A stretch of DNA of 64,000 nt. Origin: CAYSPG01 sp964432885 (GTDB lineage: Bacteria > Bacteroidota > Bacteroidia > AKYH767-A > OLB10). The stretch is taken from assembly GCA_964432885.1 (NCBI GenBank), contig CAYSPG010000009.1, positions 78,434 through 142,433 of the forward strand, written 5' to 3'. The notes below the pieces were generated by a model. That model did not search any database. It saw only the letters and a program-made list of their open reading frames with translations, and had not been told where the DNA came from. How positions within the stretch are numbered: the first letter of the stretch is position 1; each line of letters begins with the position of its first letter. Shown here piece after piece: positions 34,658-42,782 of the stretch. The position numbers and the translations under genes were made by a program.

Positions 34658-35665
34658 TCACGATTCATTATTTTTTTCCATCAAAAACTTCGCACACACA
34701 TCCCTCACTGTTTCATCAATAGAAATAAAATCAAACCCCAACTCGTTTTTAATTTTCTCGTTTGAATAAAAATATTTTTTAACCGCACTGCGCGCACTTT
34801 CTTTTGTGATGAGCGATTTTTTTCCGGTAATGGAAGTTCGCAATGCTTCGAGCCACCAACCTACTTCAAGCAACGTTTTTGATACGTGAATGGAAGGAGG
34901 TTTTAATTTTAACTCAATCGCAATTTTTTCGGTAAGTGTTTTAAACGGTATGTTTTCAGATGAAACTATAAAGCGTTGGTTGGTAACTAAACTTTCCATC
35001 AGGTTAATCATGCACCGGCTTACATCACGCGCATCTACAAAACCCGAAATTCCATCGGTATAAAATTTTAATCCTTCGGCTACGCGACCAATTATGGATG
35101 ACGAATCCATTGTCCAGTCGCCTTCGCCTAAAATTATGGAGGGATTAACTATTACACCATTCAATCCTTCGTTAAAGCCACGCCACACTTCGCGCTCGGC
35201 ACCGTATTTACTAATTGCATAGTTGTTGTTGTGCTTGCCATATTCCCAAAGTGTATCTTCCGAAATGTTTTCATCCTCTTTACTCCTTCCAAGAGATGCC
35301 ACTGAACTTACGTAACAAAATTTTTCTATATCAGCATTCAAACAGGCATTAACCATATTTTCTGTTCCAACAACATTTGTTTTAATCATTGCTGCAGCCA
35401 AGCGCGGTTCAAAGGAGACGAGCGCAGCACAGTGATACACTTTTTTAATTCCCTTCAATGCTTCCTCAATTGAAAAAATATCAAGCACATCACCATCAAC
35501 AAACTCAATGGCGCTGAATAAATTTTTGTTGCTACTAAATTTTTTTTTAAGAAGAAAAACATCAGAAGAGCTTCTTTTAAAAACGCGCACTGCATTTCCT
35601 GAACTCACTAAATCAAAAACCAATTGTGAACCCAAAAGCCCTGTGCCGCCAGTTACTAAAATCAT
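34658..35665 (-). CDS. NAD(P)-dependent epimerase/dehydratase (extended SDR)
   Basis: This 335-residue protein belongs to the extended short-chain dehydrogenase family. The nucleotide-binding motif is GGTGLLG (about 6-12), with an Arg at about 28 in VRVFKRS that suggests NADPH use. D59 in VDGDVLD contacts the adenine. The catalytic Ser lies in VSSVASLG and the YxxxK pair in NYAISKYGAE (about 150-158). The layout resembles dihydroflavonol-4-reductase-like proteins, whose bacterial substrates are usually unknown. No sugar-nucleotide or lipid genes flank it. There is no signal peptide. Confidence 0.88.
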   Translation of the reverse strand: MILVTGGTGLLGSQLVFDLVSSGNAVRVFKRSSSDVFLLKKKFSSNKNLFSAIEFVDGDVLDIFSIEEALKGIKKVYHCAALVSFEPRLAAAMIKTNVVGTENMVNACLNADIEKFCYVSSVASLGRSKEDENISEDTLWEYGKHNNNYAISKYGAEREVWRGFNEGLNGVIVNPSIILGEGDWTMDSSSIIGRVAEGLKFYTDGISGFVDARDVSRCMINLMESLVTNQRFIVSSENIPFKTLTEKIAIELKLKPPSIHVSKTLLEVGWWLEALRTSITGKKSLITKESARSAVKKYFYSNEKIKNELGFDFISIDETVRDVCAKFLMEKNNES

Positions 35666-35724
35666 GGAGCGAAAGTAGAATTTGATTTTATAATCTCATA
35701 GAGCCAATGCCATATAAAAAATGT

Positions 35725-35758
35725 AAAAGACAAAATCATAAAACAGATTTTGTCTTTT
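35725..35758 (-). terminator. Terminator hairpin downstream of ssb
   Basis: A perfect 13-bp stem, AAAAGACAAAATC / GATTTTGTCTTTT, with an 8-nt loop. On the minus strand it lies 45 bp after the ssb stop codon and is followed by a T-rich tail (ACATTTTTTATA). Confidence 0.65.
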
Positions 35759-35802
35759 GCAAAAAAGAAGGGTATCTTATATCGACTAAATGTATTACCG
35801 AA

Positions 35803-36141
35803 TTAGCTTTTTTTATCCAGCATCAAAAAATCGTTTACCACAATTTCGGTAAAGTATTTTTTTACGCCCTCCTTATCGGTGTAACTGCGCGAAGTTAGTT
35901 TACCTTCAATGGCAACTTCGCTGCCTTTGGTTAAATACTTCTCTGCAATTTCTGCTTGTTTCCCCCACACAACTAAATTGTGCCATTGTGTGTCTGTTAC
36001 CTTTTCACCTTTTGCATTGGTGTAGGTTTCGTTAGTAGCTAAAGAAAGCTTTGCTACTTTGTTTCCTTTTTCAAGGTTTTTTACTTCGGGTGCTGCACCC
36101 AGATTTCCAATTAGCCTTACGCTGTTTCTTAAATTGTTCAT
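35803..36141 (-). CDS. ssb: Single-stranded DNA-binding protein, short form
   Basis: This 112-residue protein is a single OB-fold SSB. It shows the family blocks NSVRLIGNLGAAPEVK, VAKLSLATNE, TQWHNLVVWGKQAE, YLTKGSEVAIEGKL and RSYTDKEG...YFTEIVV. It binds single-stranded DNA as a tetramer during replication, repair and recombination. Unlike the main cellular SSB it ends at LDKKS, without the disordered linker and acidic D-D-D-I-P-F type tail that recruits partner proteins. It is thus probably a second, specialised SSB; many Bacteroidota have such short copies. It stands alone with a terminator behind it. Confidence 0.93.
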   Translation of the reverse strand: MNNLRNSVRLIGNLGAAPEVKNLEKGNKVAKLSLATNETYTNAKGEKVTDTQWHNLVVWGKQAEIAEKYLTKGSEVAIEGKLTSRSYTDKEGVKKYFTEIVVNDFLMLDKKS

Positions 36142-36193
36142 GATAACTTGTTTTTAATTGTTTGTTATAATTTATGAATTTGAATTTTGAATG

Positions 36194-36234
36194 GAACGCG
36201 GATGCCGCGGGTTAAGCGGTTTTTCGCGGATTAA
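36194..36234. repeat. Repeat flank, left of the GxxExxY gene
   Basis: GGAACGCGGATGCCGCGGG followed by TTAAGCGG and TCGCGGATTAA ends directly at the stop codon of the GxxExxY gene. Its ACGCGGAT and CGGATTAA cores recur in opposite orientation at 36652-36691, on the other side of the gene. Confidence 0.6.
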
Positions 36235-36633
36235 TTATTGGGCTTGTTGATTAGCTTTTATAATATTGGTAAATACTTTTCTTTTGAATTCAGGTTCCTT
36301 TCCGAAATTTAGTAATACCCCAACTTCTAATTTTGTTGCTTTAAGATAATTTATAAGTTGCATTTCGTGTGCTTCAATTAAACATTCAGCAGCTTTTAGT
36401 TCTACAATTACAGAATCGTTAACTACAACATCTGCAAAATATTCTCCCACTATTTTGTCTTTATAAAAAACATTTATTGGTTTTTGCTTTTCACATTTTA
36501 ATCCCATATCCGCAAGTTCAGTTATGAGTGCGTTCATATAAACCTTTTCAAGAAAACCATAACCAAGTGTATTATAAACATGGTAGTATGCCTGTATTAT
36601 TTTTTGTGTTATTTCTTTTTGAATCAGTTGCAT
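36235..36633 (-). CDS. GxxExxY protein (PD-(D/E)XK-like family)
   Basis: This 132-residue protein carries the name-giving motif GxxExxY as GFLEKVY (about 23-29) after HVYNTLGY. The second half has the nuclease-like pattern VGEYFADVVVNDSVIVELKA, with an acidic residue and an ExK pair (E-L-K near residue 80), then QLINYLKAT and GVLLNFG. The family is placed in the PD-(D/E)XK superfamily (PDDEXK_3) and its role is unknown. It has no signal peptide. It is bounded on both sides by related repeats in inverted orientation, which suggests it travels as a small unit; that is inference. Confidence 0.9.
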   Translation of the reverse strand: MQLIQKEITQKIIQAYYHVYNTLGYGFLEKVYMNALITELADMGLKCEKQKPINVFYKDKIVGEYFADVVVNDSVIVELKAAECLIEAHEMQLINYLKATKLEVGVLLNFGKEPEFKRKVFTNIIKANQQAQ

Positions 36634-36651
36634 ATTATTTTGTTTAATTTT

Positions 36652-36691
36652 TTATCCGTGTCAATCCGCCCAATCCGCGTTATTCGTGTTC
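36652..36691. repeat. Repeat flank, right of the GxxExxY gene
   Basis: TTATCCGTGTCAATCCGCCC and AATCCGCGTTATTCGTGTTC form this flank. Read on the minus strand it contains ACGCGGATT and CGGATAA, matching the left flank at 36194-36234 in inverted orientation. The remaining 200 bp to the GH3 gene hold no gene. Confidence 0.55.
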
Positions 36692-36893
36692 TATTTTGTT
36701 CTATTTCGATTTGACGGTGCAAAGATGTGGTGATGCTTTTCCGCAAGTCGGATAAAAATCATTTACTTACGATAAGAAGCGGTTATAGCCGTTTAAATAC
36801 GGGAAAAGTTTGGATGAAAAATTTGATTTTACAGAGTGAAAAAAGGGAAAAATAATTTAAGGAATACGAATCGCTGAAAAACCGTTTATACGA

Positions 36894-39113
36894 CTAATTT
36901 TTTATTGGAAGCCGATAAATAATCCTTTCATCCATTGAATTATTGCCCGCGAAAAAAGTATAATCGCCTTTAAATAATTTCCACTTCCCTGTTTTCAAAT
37001 CCCATCTCTTTAATTCATTTACCGGAATATTAAATTGTACAATGGCACTGTTTCCTTTTGTGATAAAAACTTTTTTAAATGACTTTAATTCTTTTAATGG
37101 CATTCTTTCCAGCTCCGGATATTTAATGTAAACCTGAATCGTTTCCTCGGCATCAAAGTTGCCCGTATTTTTTATACTCACAGCAAACTGAATCGTATCA
37201 TTTTTTAAAACAGGTTTTTGTTTCCATTCATAATTAAATGTTGTGTATGATAATCCGAAACCAAATGGAAACAGAACTTCGCCATTGTAGTAACGATACG
37301 TGCGGTTTTGCATGTTGTAATTATCAAATGCAGGAATATCGTTCGCACTTTTATAAAACGTAACAGGCAGTTTTCCTGACGGAGAATAATTTCCAAATAA
37401 AATATCAGCTAATGCATTTCCACCTTGTTCGCCCGGATACCAGGCATATATTATAGCGTTCACATAGGGTTCAATACTTGAAATATCCAATGCACTTCCG
37501 GCAGTTATCACTGCAACAATGGGTTTGTTGTTTGCTTTGCGCAATGCTTTTATATATGCAACGTGTGATGCTGGAAGTGACAAATTCTTTTTATCTCCAC
37601 TTGATAAAAACGCATCACCTTCTTCTCCTTCGTAAATAGGAGTCATGCCGATTACTGCAATAGTAACATCACTATTTCCTGCTGCCCATATTCCGCCAAA
37701 GTGAGAGGTATCATAATTATCGCAACCCATAGCATACTCCATACGAATTCCGCCACCAATAGCACCAGTAATTCCTTCCACAAAATTTACTGCCTTGCTG
37801 CTTACCCCATGATAATTTCCAAGCAATGCATCAAGTGATGCGGCATTAGGGCCAACTATCATAATGGATTGTATTTTATTTTTATCAAGAGGCAGTAACC
37901 TCCCCTCGCCTTCGGAGAGGGGCCGGGGGTGAGGATTGTTTTTCAAAAGCACCATACTTTCTCGAGCCATCTTCCTTGCAAGTTCAACATGATAAGCGTT
38001 TTCAATACTATCTTCTCCATACAAAGCATATTTTTTTATTCCACCATCATCATAAAAACCCAATTTAATCTGTGTACGAAGAATTCCTGCCAAAGCAGAA
38101 TCAATTTCTTTTTCTGTTAAAAGTTTTTGTTGTATGGATTTCATTACATCATCTTGCAACATGTTGCTGCAATCTAAATTTACTCCGGCTTTAATAGCTG
38201 CTACCGCAACTTCAATACTATTCGGTAAAACCTTGTGTCGGGACCAAATATCTTCCAGCGCCCAGCAATCTGTAACAACATGGCCTTTGAAATTCCATTC
38301 CTGCCTTAAAATTTTTTGCAGCAATGTATTTCCTGTGCAGCACGGTTCATTGTTTACACGATTGTATGCACACATAATGGATTCAACACCGCCATCAACT
38401 AATTTTTTAAAAGCATACAAATACGTTTCGCGCAAATCTTTTTCGTCAACTATCGCATTAAAAGAATGCCGGCCTTCTTCGGGGCCGCTGTGTACAGCAA
38501 AGTGTTTTGCACATGCCGATGCTTTCAGATAATTTTTGTCATCACCCTGTATTCCATTTACAAATGCTATTCCCATTTGCGATGTGAGATATGGGTCTTC
38601 GCCATACGTTTCCTGTCCGCGTCCCCATCGAGGGTCACGAAAAATATTTATGTTGGGACTCCAGAATGTTAAACCCAAATATTGCGAACGAATATTTTTT
38701 GCCACAGCCAAATTATATTTTGCACGCGCTTCAGTAGAAATTGCATCAGCAACATCATGCATCAACTCAGTATTAAAACTTGCAGCCATTCCTATTGCCT
38801 GAGGGAACACCGTTGCCTTGCCTGCACGAGCCACGCCATGCAGTGCTTCGTTCCACCAGTTGTATGCCGGAATGTTAAATCGCTCAACTGTTTTGCTGCG
38901 ATAGCCAAGCAATGAAATTTTTTCTTCAAGTGTAAGTTGTTTTAGTAAATCGTTGGTGCGTTCCTCAATTGATAAATTGCTGTTGCGAAAAGCGGGTTGG
39001 GAAAGTGTGGAGATTGAGAAGAGCAAAAAGATGGCACACAGATGACGCGGATTAAAACAAATTTTGGCGGACAATAAAATTAAATCAGTTTTAATCTGTT
39101 GCGATCGTGTCAT
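36894..39113 (-). CDS. Exported GH3 glycoside hydrolase (beta-glucosidase/xylosidase type)
   Basis: This 739-residue enzyme has the GH3 layout: an N-terminal barrel (about 50-370), a C-terminal sandwich (about 400-600) and a fibronectin-like domain (about 630-730, FDAEETIQVYIKYPE). RWGRGQETYGEDP, KHFAVHSGPEEGRH and the nucleophile Asp in GHVVTDCWAL are clear; the TDCWAL form is that of xylosidase/arabinosidase-like GH3 enzymes. The ATG at 39113 lies 10 bp after the GH29 stop. The hydrophobic signal core (CAIFLLFSIS) is preceded by a long n-region encoded by a repeat element (39034-39121), so the original start may have been replaced. A second repeat is coded in frame at 37902 as PHPRPLSEGEG. 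It is probably cotranscribed with the fucosidase gene. Confidence 0.88.
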   Translation of the reverse strand: MTRSQQIKTDLILLSAKICFNPRHLCAIFLLFSISTLSQPAFRNSNLSIEERTNDLLKQLTLEEKISLLGYRSKTVERFNIPAYNWWNEALHGVARAGKATVFPQAIGMAASFNTELMHDVADAISTEARAKYNLAVAKNIRSQYLGLTFWSPNINIFRDPRWGRGQETYGEDPYLTSQMGIAFVNGIQGDDKNYLKASACAKHFAVHSGPEEGRHSFNAIVDEKDLRETYLYAFKKLVDGGVESIMCAYNRVNNEPCCTGNTLLQKILRQEWNFKGHVVTDCWALEDIWSRHKVLPNSIEVAVAAIKAGVNLDCSNMLQDDVMKSIQQKLLTEKEIDSALAGILRTQIKLGFYDDGGIKKYALYGEDSIENAYHVELARKMARESMVLLKNNPHPRPLSEGEGRLLPLDKNKIQSIMIVGPNAASLDALLGNYHGVSSKAVNFVEGITGAIGGGIRMEYAMGCDNYDTSHFGGIWAAGNSDVTIAVIGMTPIYEGEEGDAFLSSGDKKNLSLPASHVAYIKALRKANNKPIVAVITAGSALDISSIEPYVNAIIYAWYPGEQGGNALADILFGNYSPSGKLPVTFYKSANDIPAFDNYNMQNRTYRYYNGEVLFPFGFGLSYTTFNYEWKQKPVLKNDTIQFAVSIKNTGNFDAEETIQVYIKYPELERMPLKELKSFKKVFITKGNSAIVQFNIPVNELKRWDLKTGKWKLFKGDYTFFAGNNSMDERIIYRLPIKN
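37902..37934. repeat. Dispersed palindromic repeat, copy 2 (inside the GH3 gene)
   Basis: CCCCTCGCC-TTC-GGAGAGGGG (37902-37922) followed by CCGGGGGTGAGG. It matches the intergenic copy at 25225 in both palindrome and tail. On the minus strand it encodes PHPRPLSEGEGR between KNN and LLPLD, that is, between the two catalytic domains, without breaking the frame. Confidence 0.85.
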
Positions 39114-39121
39114 CAGTGTGC
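39034..39121. repeat. Inverted-repeat element carrying the GH3 start codon and signal n-region
   Basis: The left arm GCACACAGATGACGCGG plus ATTAAA (39034-39056) pairs with the right arm at 39090-39121, which reads TTTAATCTG...TGTCATCAGTGTGC. The arms share CACAC/GTGTG, GATGAC/GTCATC and GATTAAA/TTTAATC. The ATG at 39111-39113 falls in the right arm. Confidence 0.7.
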
Positions 39122-39123
39122 AA

Positions 39124-40533
39124 TCATTTCTCAAATTTAAAAACCAAAGCATAATTATTTTTCGCATTTCTAATCTCTTCAGGAATTGTAACAATCACTT
39201 TTCTGTTTTCAATTTTCCACTTCACTTCTTTTTTATTTTGAAGGCAAATAATTATTGAATTTTTCTTGGGCAAGTTAATTGTCCATTCAATTGTTGCAGG
39301 AATTGTTTCTCCATCATTTAAATTTACAATTGCAAAATGTGTGTTGGTGTTTTTTGATTTGGTAAAGAAAATATTTTGTTCACTAAAATGGTCAATGGCT
39401 CTTGTGTTATAAATTGCTTCTCCATTTTGATTCATCCATTTGCCAATTTCTTCTAACCGATTTACTGCATCGTCAGGTAAAGTGCCATCGGCTTTTGGGC
39501 CAACACCAAGCAAAAGGCTTCCGCCTTTAGCAACAATTTCAATAAGCTTATGAATCACTTCTGCTGCTGATTTATATTTCTCATTAGGCACCCAGCCCCA
39601 GGCACCGCCTAAAGTAATGCAACTTTCCCACGGGTAATCCAATTTTGTTGCAGGAATATTTTGTTCGGGTGTGCGGTAATTTTCAAACTCTCCATGCACT
39701 GTACGGTCAACAATTAATAAACCGGGTTGCGCTTGCCGCGCCATGGTTGCAATTTTCGGCATATCAATATCCTGGCTCCACGCTGGTATGTCAGCACCCC
39801 AACTGCGCACTTCATCGTTCACTGTTTGCAGAGGGCGCACCCAGCCGCCATCCAACCACAAAATATCCATACTGCCATAATCATGCATCAGTTCACTAAT
39901 CTGGTTGTAAGTATATTTTTTAAAATTATCCCAGCGCCACGGAAATTTTCTGATGTCGTAATTATTATTTCGGTTTGCGGTTGCATAGGTTGGCCACCAA
40001 TAGTTTTCGCTGTGCCAGTCGGGTTTTGAAAAATACGCACCAATCATCATTCCCTGTTTTCTGAATGCATCAAAAACATATTTGGCAACATTTGATTTTG
40101 GATTATTTGCAAACGGGCCATTGGTAATTTTAAAATTTGTTTCCTTAGTATCAAACATGCAAAAGCCATCGTGATGCTTTGTGGTAAACACTAAATATTT
40201 CATACCTGCATCCTTGGCAGCTTTTGCCCATTGATCGGGATTAAATTTTTGTGGATTAAAATCTTTTTTCAAACCCCAATACCAGTTTTTATAATCTTCG
40301 TACTTAATTGTGCTGTCGCGCGAAATCCAATCTTCGTTACAAATACTCCACGACTCTACAATGCCCGGAACAGCATACAATCCCCAGTGAATTATCATTC
40401 CGAATTTTTGGTCGCGCCATTTTTCTAATTTTTGTTTTACTAACGAATCGGTTGGATATATGTAAGATTGCTCTTGCGCGTAACATGAAATGGAAATGGC
40501 TGTTGCCAGAAATATTTTAAAAATAGTTTTCAT
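39124..40533 (-). CDS. Exported GH29 alpha-L-fucosidase
   Basis: This 469-residue enzyme has a signal peptide (KIFLATAISISCYAQ, cleavage near 20) and the GH29 catalytic domain. Diagnostic blocks are KFGMIIHWGLYAVPG (about 43-57), TTKHHDGFCMFDTK (about 117-130), AYFSKPDWH and the nucleophile D228 in MDILWLDGGW. It removes alpha-linked fucose from glycans by a retaining mechanism. There is no sorting domain, so it should be periplasmic. It is followed 10 bp later by the GH3 gene and preceded by a candidate promoter with a perfect dyad. Upstream on the same strand is the PNGase F-like gene, which together suggest N-glycan use. Confidence 0.93.
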   Translation of the reverse strand: MKTIFKIFLATAISISCYAQEQSYIYPTDSLVKQKLEKWRDQKFGMIIHWGLYAVPGIVESWSICNEDWISRDSTIKYEDYKNWYWGLKKDFNPQKFNPDQWAKAAKDAGMKYLVFTTKHHDGFCMFDTKETNFKITNGPFANNPKSNVAKYVFDAFRKQGMMIGAYFSKPDWHSENYWWPTYATANRNNNYDIRKFPWRWDNFKKYTYNQISELMHDYGSMDILWLDGGWVRPLQTVNDEVRSWGADIPAWSQDIDMPKIATMARQAQPGLLIVDRTVHGEFENYRTPEQNIPATKLDYPWESCITLGGAWGWVPNEKYKSAAEVIHKLIEIVAKGGSLLLGVGPKADGTLPDDAVNRLEEIGKWMNQNGEAIYNTRAIDHFSEQNIFFTKSKNTNTHFAIVNLNDGETIPATIEWTINLPKKNSIIICLQNKKEVKWKIENRKVIVTIPEEIRNAKNNYALVFKFEK

Positions 40534-40553
40534 ACGAAGGATTACATTTTGAG

Positions 40554-40561
40554 CAAATATA
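40554..40561 (-). promoter_or_regulatory. Candidate -7 element of the fucosidase promoter
   Basis: On the minus strand this reads TATATTTG, a full TAnnTTTG match, 20 bp before the ATG at 40533. There is no TTG at the exact -33 site, where a perfect dyad lies instead. A weak -33 is common for promoters that need an activator. Confidence 0.45.
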
Positions 40562-40580
40562 ACAATGACATACCGATGAC

Positions 40581-40599
40581 TTTGCTTAGTCTAAGCAAA
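40581..40599. promoter_or_regulatory. Perfect 19-bp dyad, candidate operator
   Basis: TTTGCTTAGTCTAAGCAAA is a perfect inverted repeat with 9-bp arms and one central base. Its near edge is 19 bp upstream of the -7 element at 40554-40561, so it covers the -33 region of the presumed fucosidase/GH3 promoter. It is not followed by a T-run and is not at a gene end, which argues against a terminator. The cognate regulator is not encoded nearby. Confidence 0.55.
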
Positions 40600-40741
40600 C
40601 AGTGCTTTATTTACCATGAGTGCCTCAAACAAATTAAATGTTTTTTTTAAAAAGACTATCCTTTATTTGAAGTAATACAATATGAAAAATGATGATACAG
40701 CGTAAAACAAATCTTTAATATAAACATAGATGGTAAGGGTT

Positions 40742-42685
40742 TTATTTTTGCACAACTATCTTACGCACTTCACTTTGACGGGCTGTTTCAAGCCTTAAGA
40801 AATATATACCATTGTTAAGTGATGAAACATCATATGCAACCATATCGGCAAAAAAGTTTTTGAATGTACGGACCTCTATTACTTGACCCATTGAGTTTAC
40901 AAGTACAAGCTTTACATCTGTGGCACTTTCAAAACTAAGGTTTACATCAAAGCTGTTTTGTACCGGATTCGGATATACATCAAAAGAAAAAACATTGTTT
41001 GTGTTTTCTATTGAAGAAATAACTCCTCCGGGTGAAACATTAAAATTAAAGGATACCTCTGCTCCAAAATCTGCATTAAAAATTTTGTAATAGCCGGTGG
41101 CATTGTATTTATACAAATTGCAATAGCCTGTTCCCTGTGCAGAATTAGCCCACCATGAAAGGCCATCGTTTCCGCCATCATAAAGTGTAAAGCGATAACA
41201 GCCTGCCGGAAAATGCAATGTGTCTTTATACAAAGTATTCGCAGTAAGCTGCCCTGCGTTTTTCTGAAAAACAATATTGCCTGATGCATCCCAAAACTTA
41301 AATGACGTTTCGTTTGCATTAACATTTGTTTTTAACCGCAAAACAAAAACGGTATCAAGTACTGGAGGAATGATTGCAGTTGTATAAGCCGTATCATCAT
41401 ACGTGTATTCATCCTGCACACCATTTACATTGGCAATGTAAGCCCTAAAGGTTTGGTTGCCTAGCTGCGGAGTAATAATTCCCGGCAGAGTAAGGCTTAC
41501 GCTTTGTAGCGGGTCAAGTATGCCTGTAAATGTGTAGGTAGCATTAGCAAATCCAATTATTCCGTACTGTATGGTTGCGGAGGTAACGGGTGCACTGCCA
41601 TTGTTTCGCAATTTAATTTTTGGGTCATTGCACACCGGATTTTGTCTCGAAAATTCAAAAATAGTATTGGGCTCAGAGATTTCTTCAATGCTAACATCAT
41701 TTGCATGTACCGGATTTTTAAATTCAAATTTTTGCGCATCAATAACATAATTGGCTGATGGATTTGAAATGGTGTACGCTTGCATATCTATATCGGCTAC
41801 GTGAGTACTACCTGATACAACATTAAAAGTGTACTTGTCTGGATAAACAAATCCGCCCGGGCACCAATTGGCACGGTCATAAACCCATGTTCCGCCTTGC
41901 GGATAAATTGGATTGGTTCCGCATAGGCGCCAAACAGATTTTGTTTCCACCAGATTGTTGTCAAAATAAACATCACGTGTTTTTGAGCAGAACTCAGCGC
42001 ACTCGGTGGCATCATACCCATGTCCTGATTGGGTAACTTTAAGCAGTACAATATTGGTATTGGCATCAACGGTAAAGGTGTCGGGCTGCAAATAATTTTC
42101 TATTGGGTTAGCTGCATTGCCATACGGCATTGAGCCTTTCCACATTTGCTCAATGCTAACTGTTTCGCATGGCGGTATGCCTTCAATAAAAGTAAACTGC
42201 ACAGTTACAAGCCATCCTTTGCTCACGTTGGTTTCGTATCCGGTATGTTGGTATTCTATTTCAACCGAATCGTGCAGCAGCGATGCGTATTCGGAAATAT
42301 CCAAAACCCATTCGGCATGCCACTGGCTGTTGTTGCCATTGCCATACGATGTTATGTAGCGCGCCATTTCCAAATCTTTTGATGATGCATTTGCACTTCC
42401 ATGTCTGCGCATTATTATATAGTCAATATAATCCCATTCACCACAGGCCATACCAATACCATTTGCGGTAGGGCATTTGTATTTTAAAGTAAGTAGCACC
42501 TTGCGATAGTTTACCGATGCCGATGGAAAAGTTGCCCACATCGGATACGGATTCCATCCGGTTGAAGGATTGGTTACAACCAAACTGTCGTGCTGAGTAT
42601 ATACAATGGTGGTATCGCCAGCAGCAGCATACGTTTGTGTTTTTAAAACAAAAAGAAATAGAAGAGCAAAAAGAATTTTTTTCAT
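40742..42685 (-). CDS. T9SS-exported PNGase F-like peptide-N-glycosidase
   Basis: This 647-residue protein has a signal peptide (core LFALLFLFVL) and two jelly-roll regions that match PNGase F. CGEWDYIDYI carries D85, equivalent to catalytic D60 of the Elizabethkingia enzyme. GHGYDATECAEFCSKTRDV carries E231, equivalent to E206. VYDRANWCPGGFV (270-282) matches the DRAGWCPG block. The residue equivalent to E118 is not clear by eye. Such enzymes release whole N-glycans from glycoproteins. A beta-sandwich of unknown role follows (about 450-555, with CYRFTLYDGGNDGLSWW), then a type A sorting domain (DVYPNPVQNSFDV ... GIYFLRLETA). Activity is likely but not certain given the diverged third site. 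Confidence 0.85.
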   Translation of the reverse strand: MKKILFALLFLFVLKTQTYAAAGDTTIVYTQHDSLVVTNPSTGWNPYPMWATFPSASVNYRKVLLTLKYKCPTANGIGMACGEWDYIDYIIMRRHGSANASSKDLEMARYITSYGNGNNSQWHAEWVLDISEYASLLHDSVEIEYQHTGYETNVSKGWLVTVQFTFIEGIPPCETVSIEQMWKGSMPYGNAANPIENYLQPDTFTVDANTNIVLLKVTQSGHGYDATECAEFCSKTRDVYFDNNLVETKSVWRLCGTNPIYPQGGTWVYDRANWCPGGFVYPDKYTFNVVSGSTHVADIDMQAYTISNPSANYVIDAQKFEFKNPVHANDVSIEEISEPNTIFEFSRQNPVCNDPKIKLRNNGSAPVTSATIQYGIIGFANATYTFTGILDPLQSVSLTLPGIITPQLGNQTFRAYIANVNGVQDEYTYDDTAYTTAIIPPVLDTVFVLRLKTNVNANETSFKFWDASGNIVFQKNAGQLTANTLYKDTLHFPAGCYRFTLYDGGNDGLSWWANSAQGTGYCNLYKYNATGYYKIFNADFGAEVSFNFNVSPGGVISSIENTNNVFSFDVYPNPVQNSFDVNLSFESATDVKLVLVNSMGQVIEVRTFKNFFADMVAYDVSSLNNGIYFLRLETARQSEVRKIVVQK

Positions 42686-42782
42686 CCGGATTTTTTAAAC
42701 AGTGGTATCAAATTATTTCAAAAATAAAACATCCCTGTTGGTGCGGTGTAATTTTTTAACCACTAATTGTAGTGATGTCCGG

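Noticed and set aside
34658..36691. Defence island built on the SSB and GxxExxY genes
   Set aside because: No recognised defence effector, helicase, reverse transcriptase or toxin-antitoxin pair is present; two small genes are not enough.
40581..40599. The perfect dyad as a terminator for the PNGase-like gene
   Set aside because: It lies about 140 bp beyond that gene's stop, has no T-run on the minus strand, and sits at the -33 position of the next promoter.
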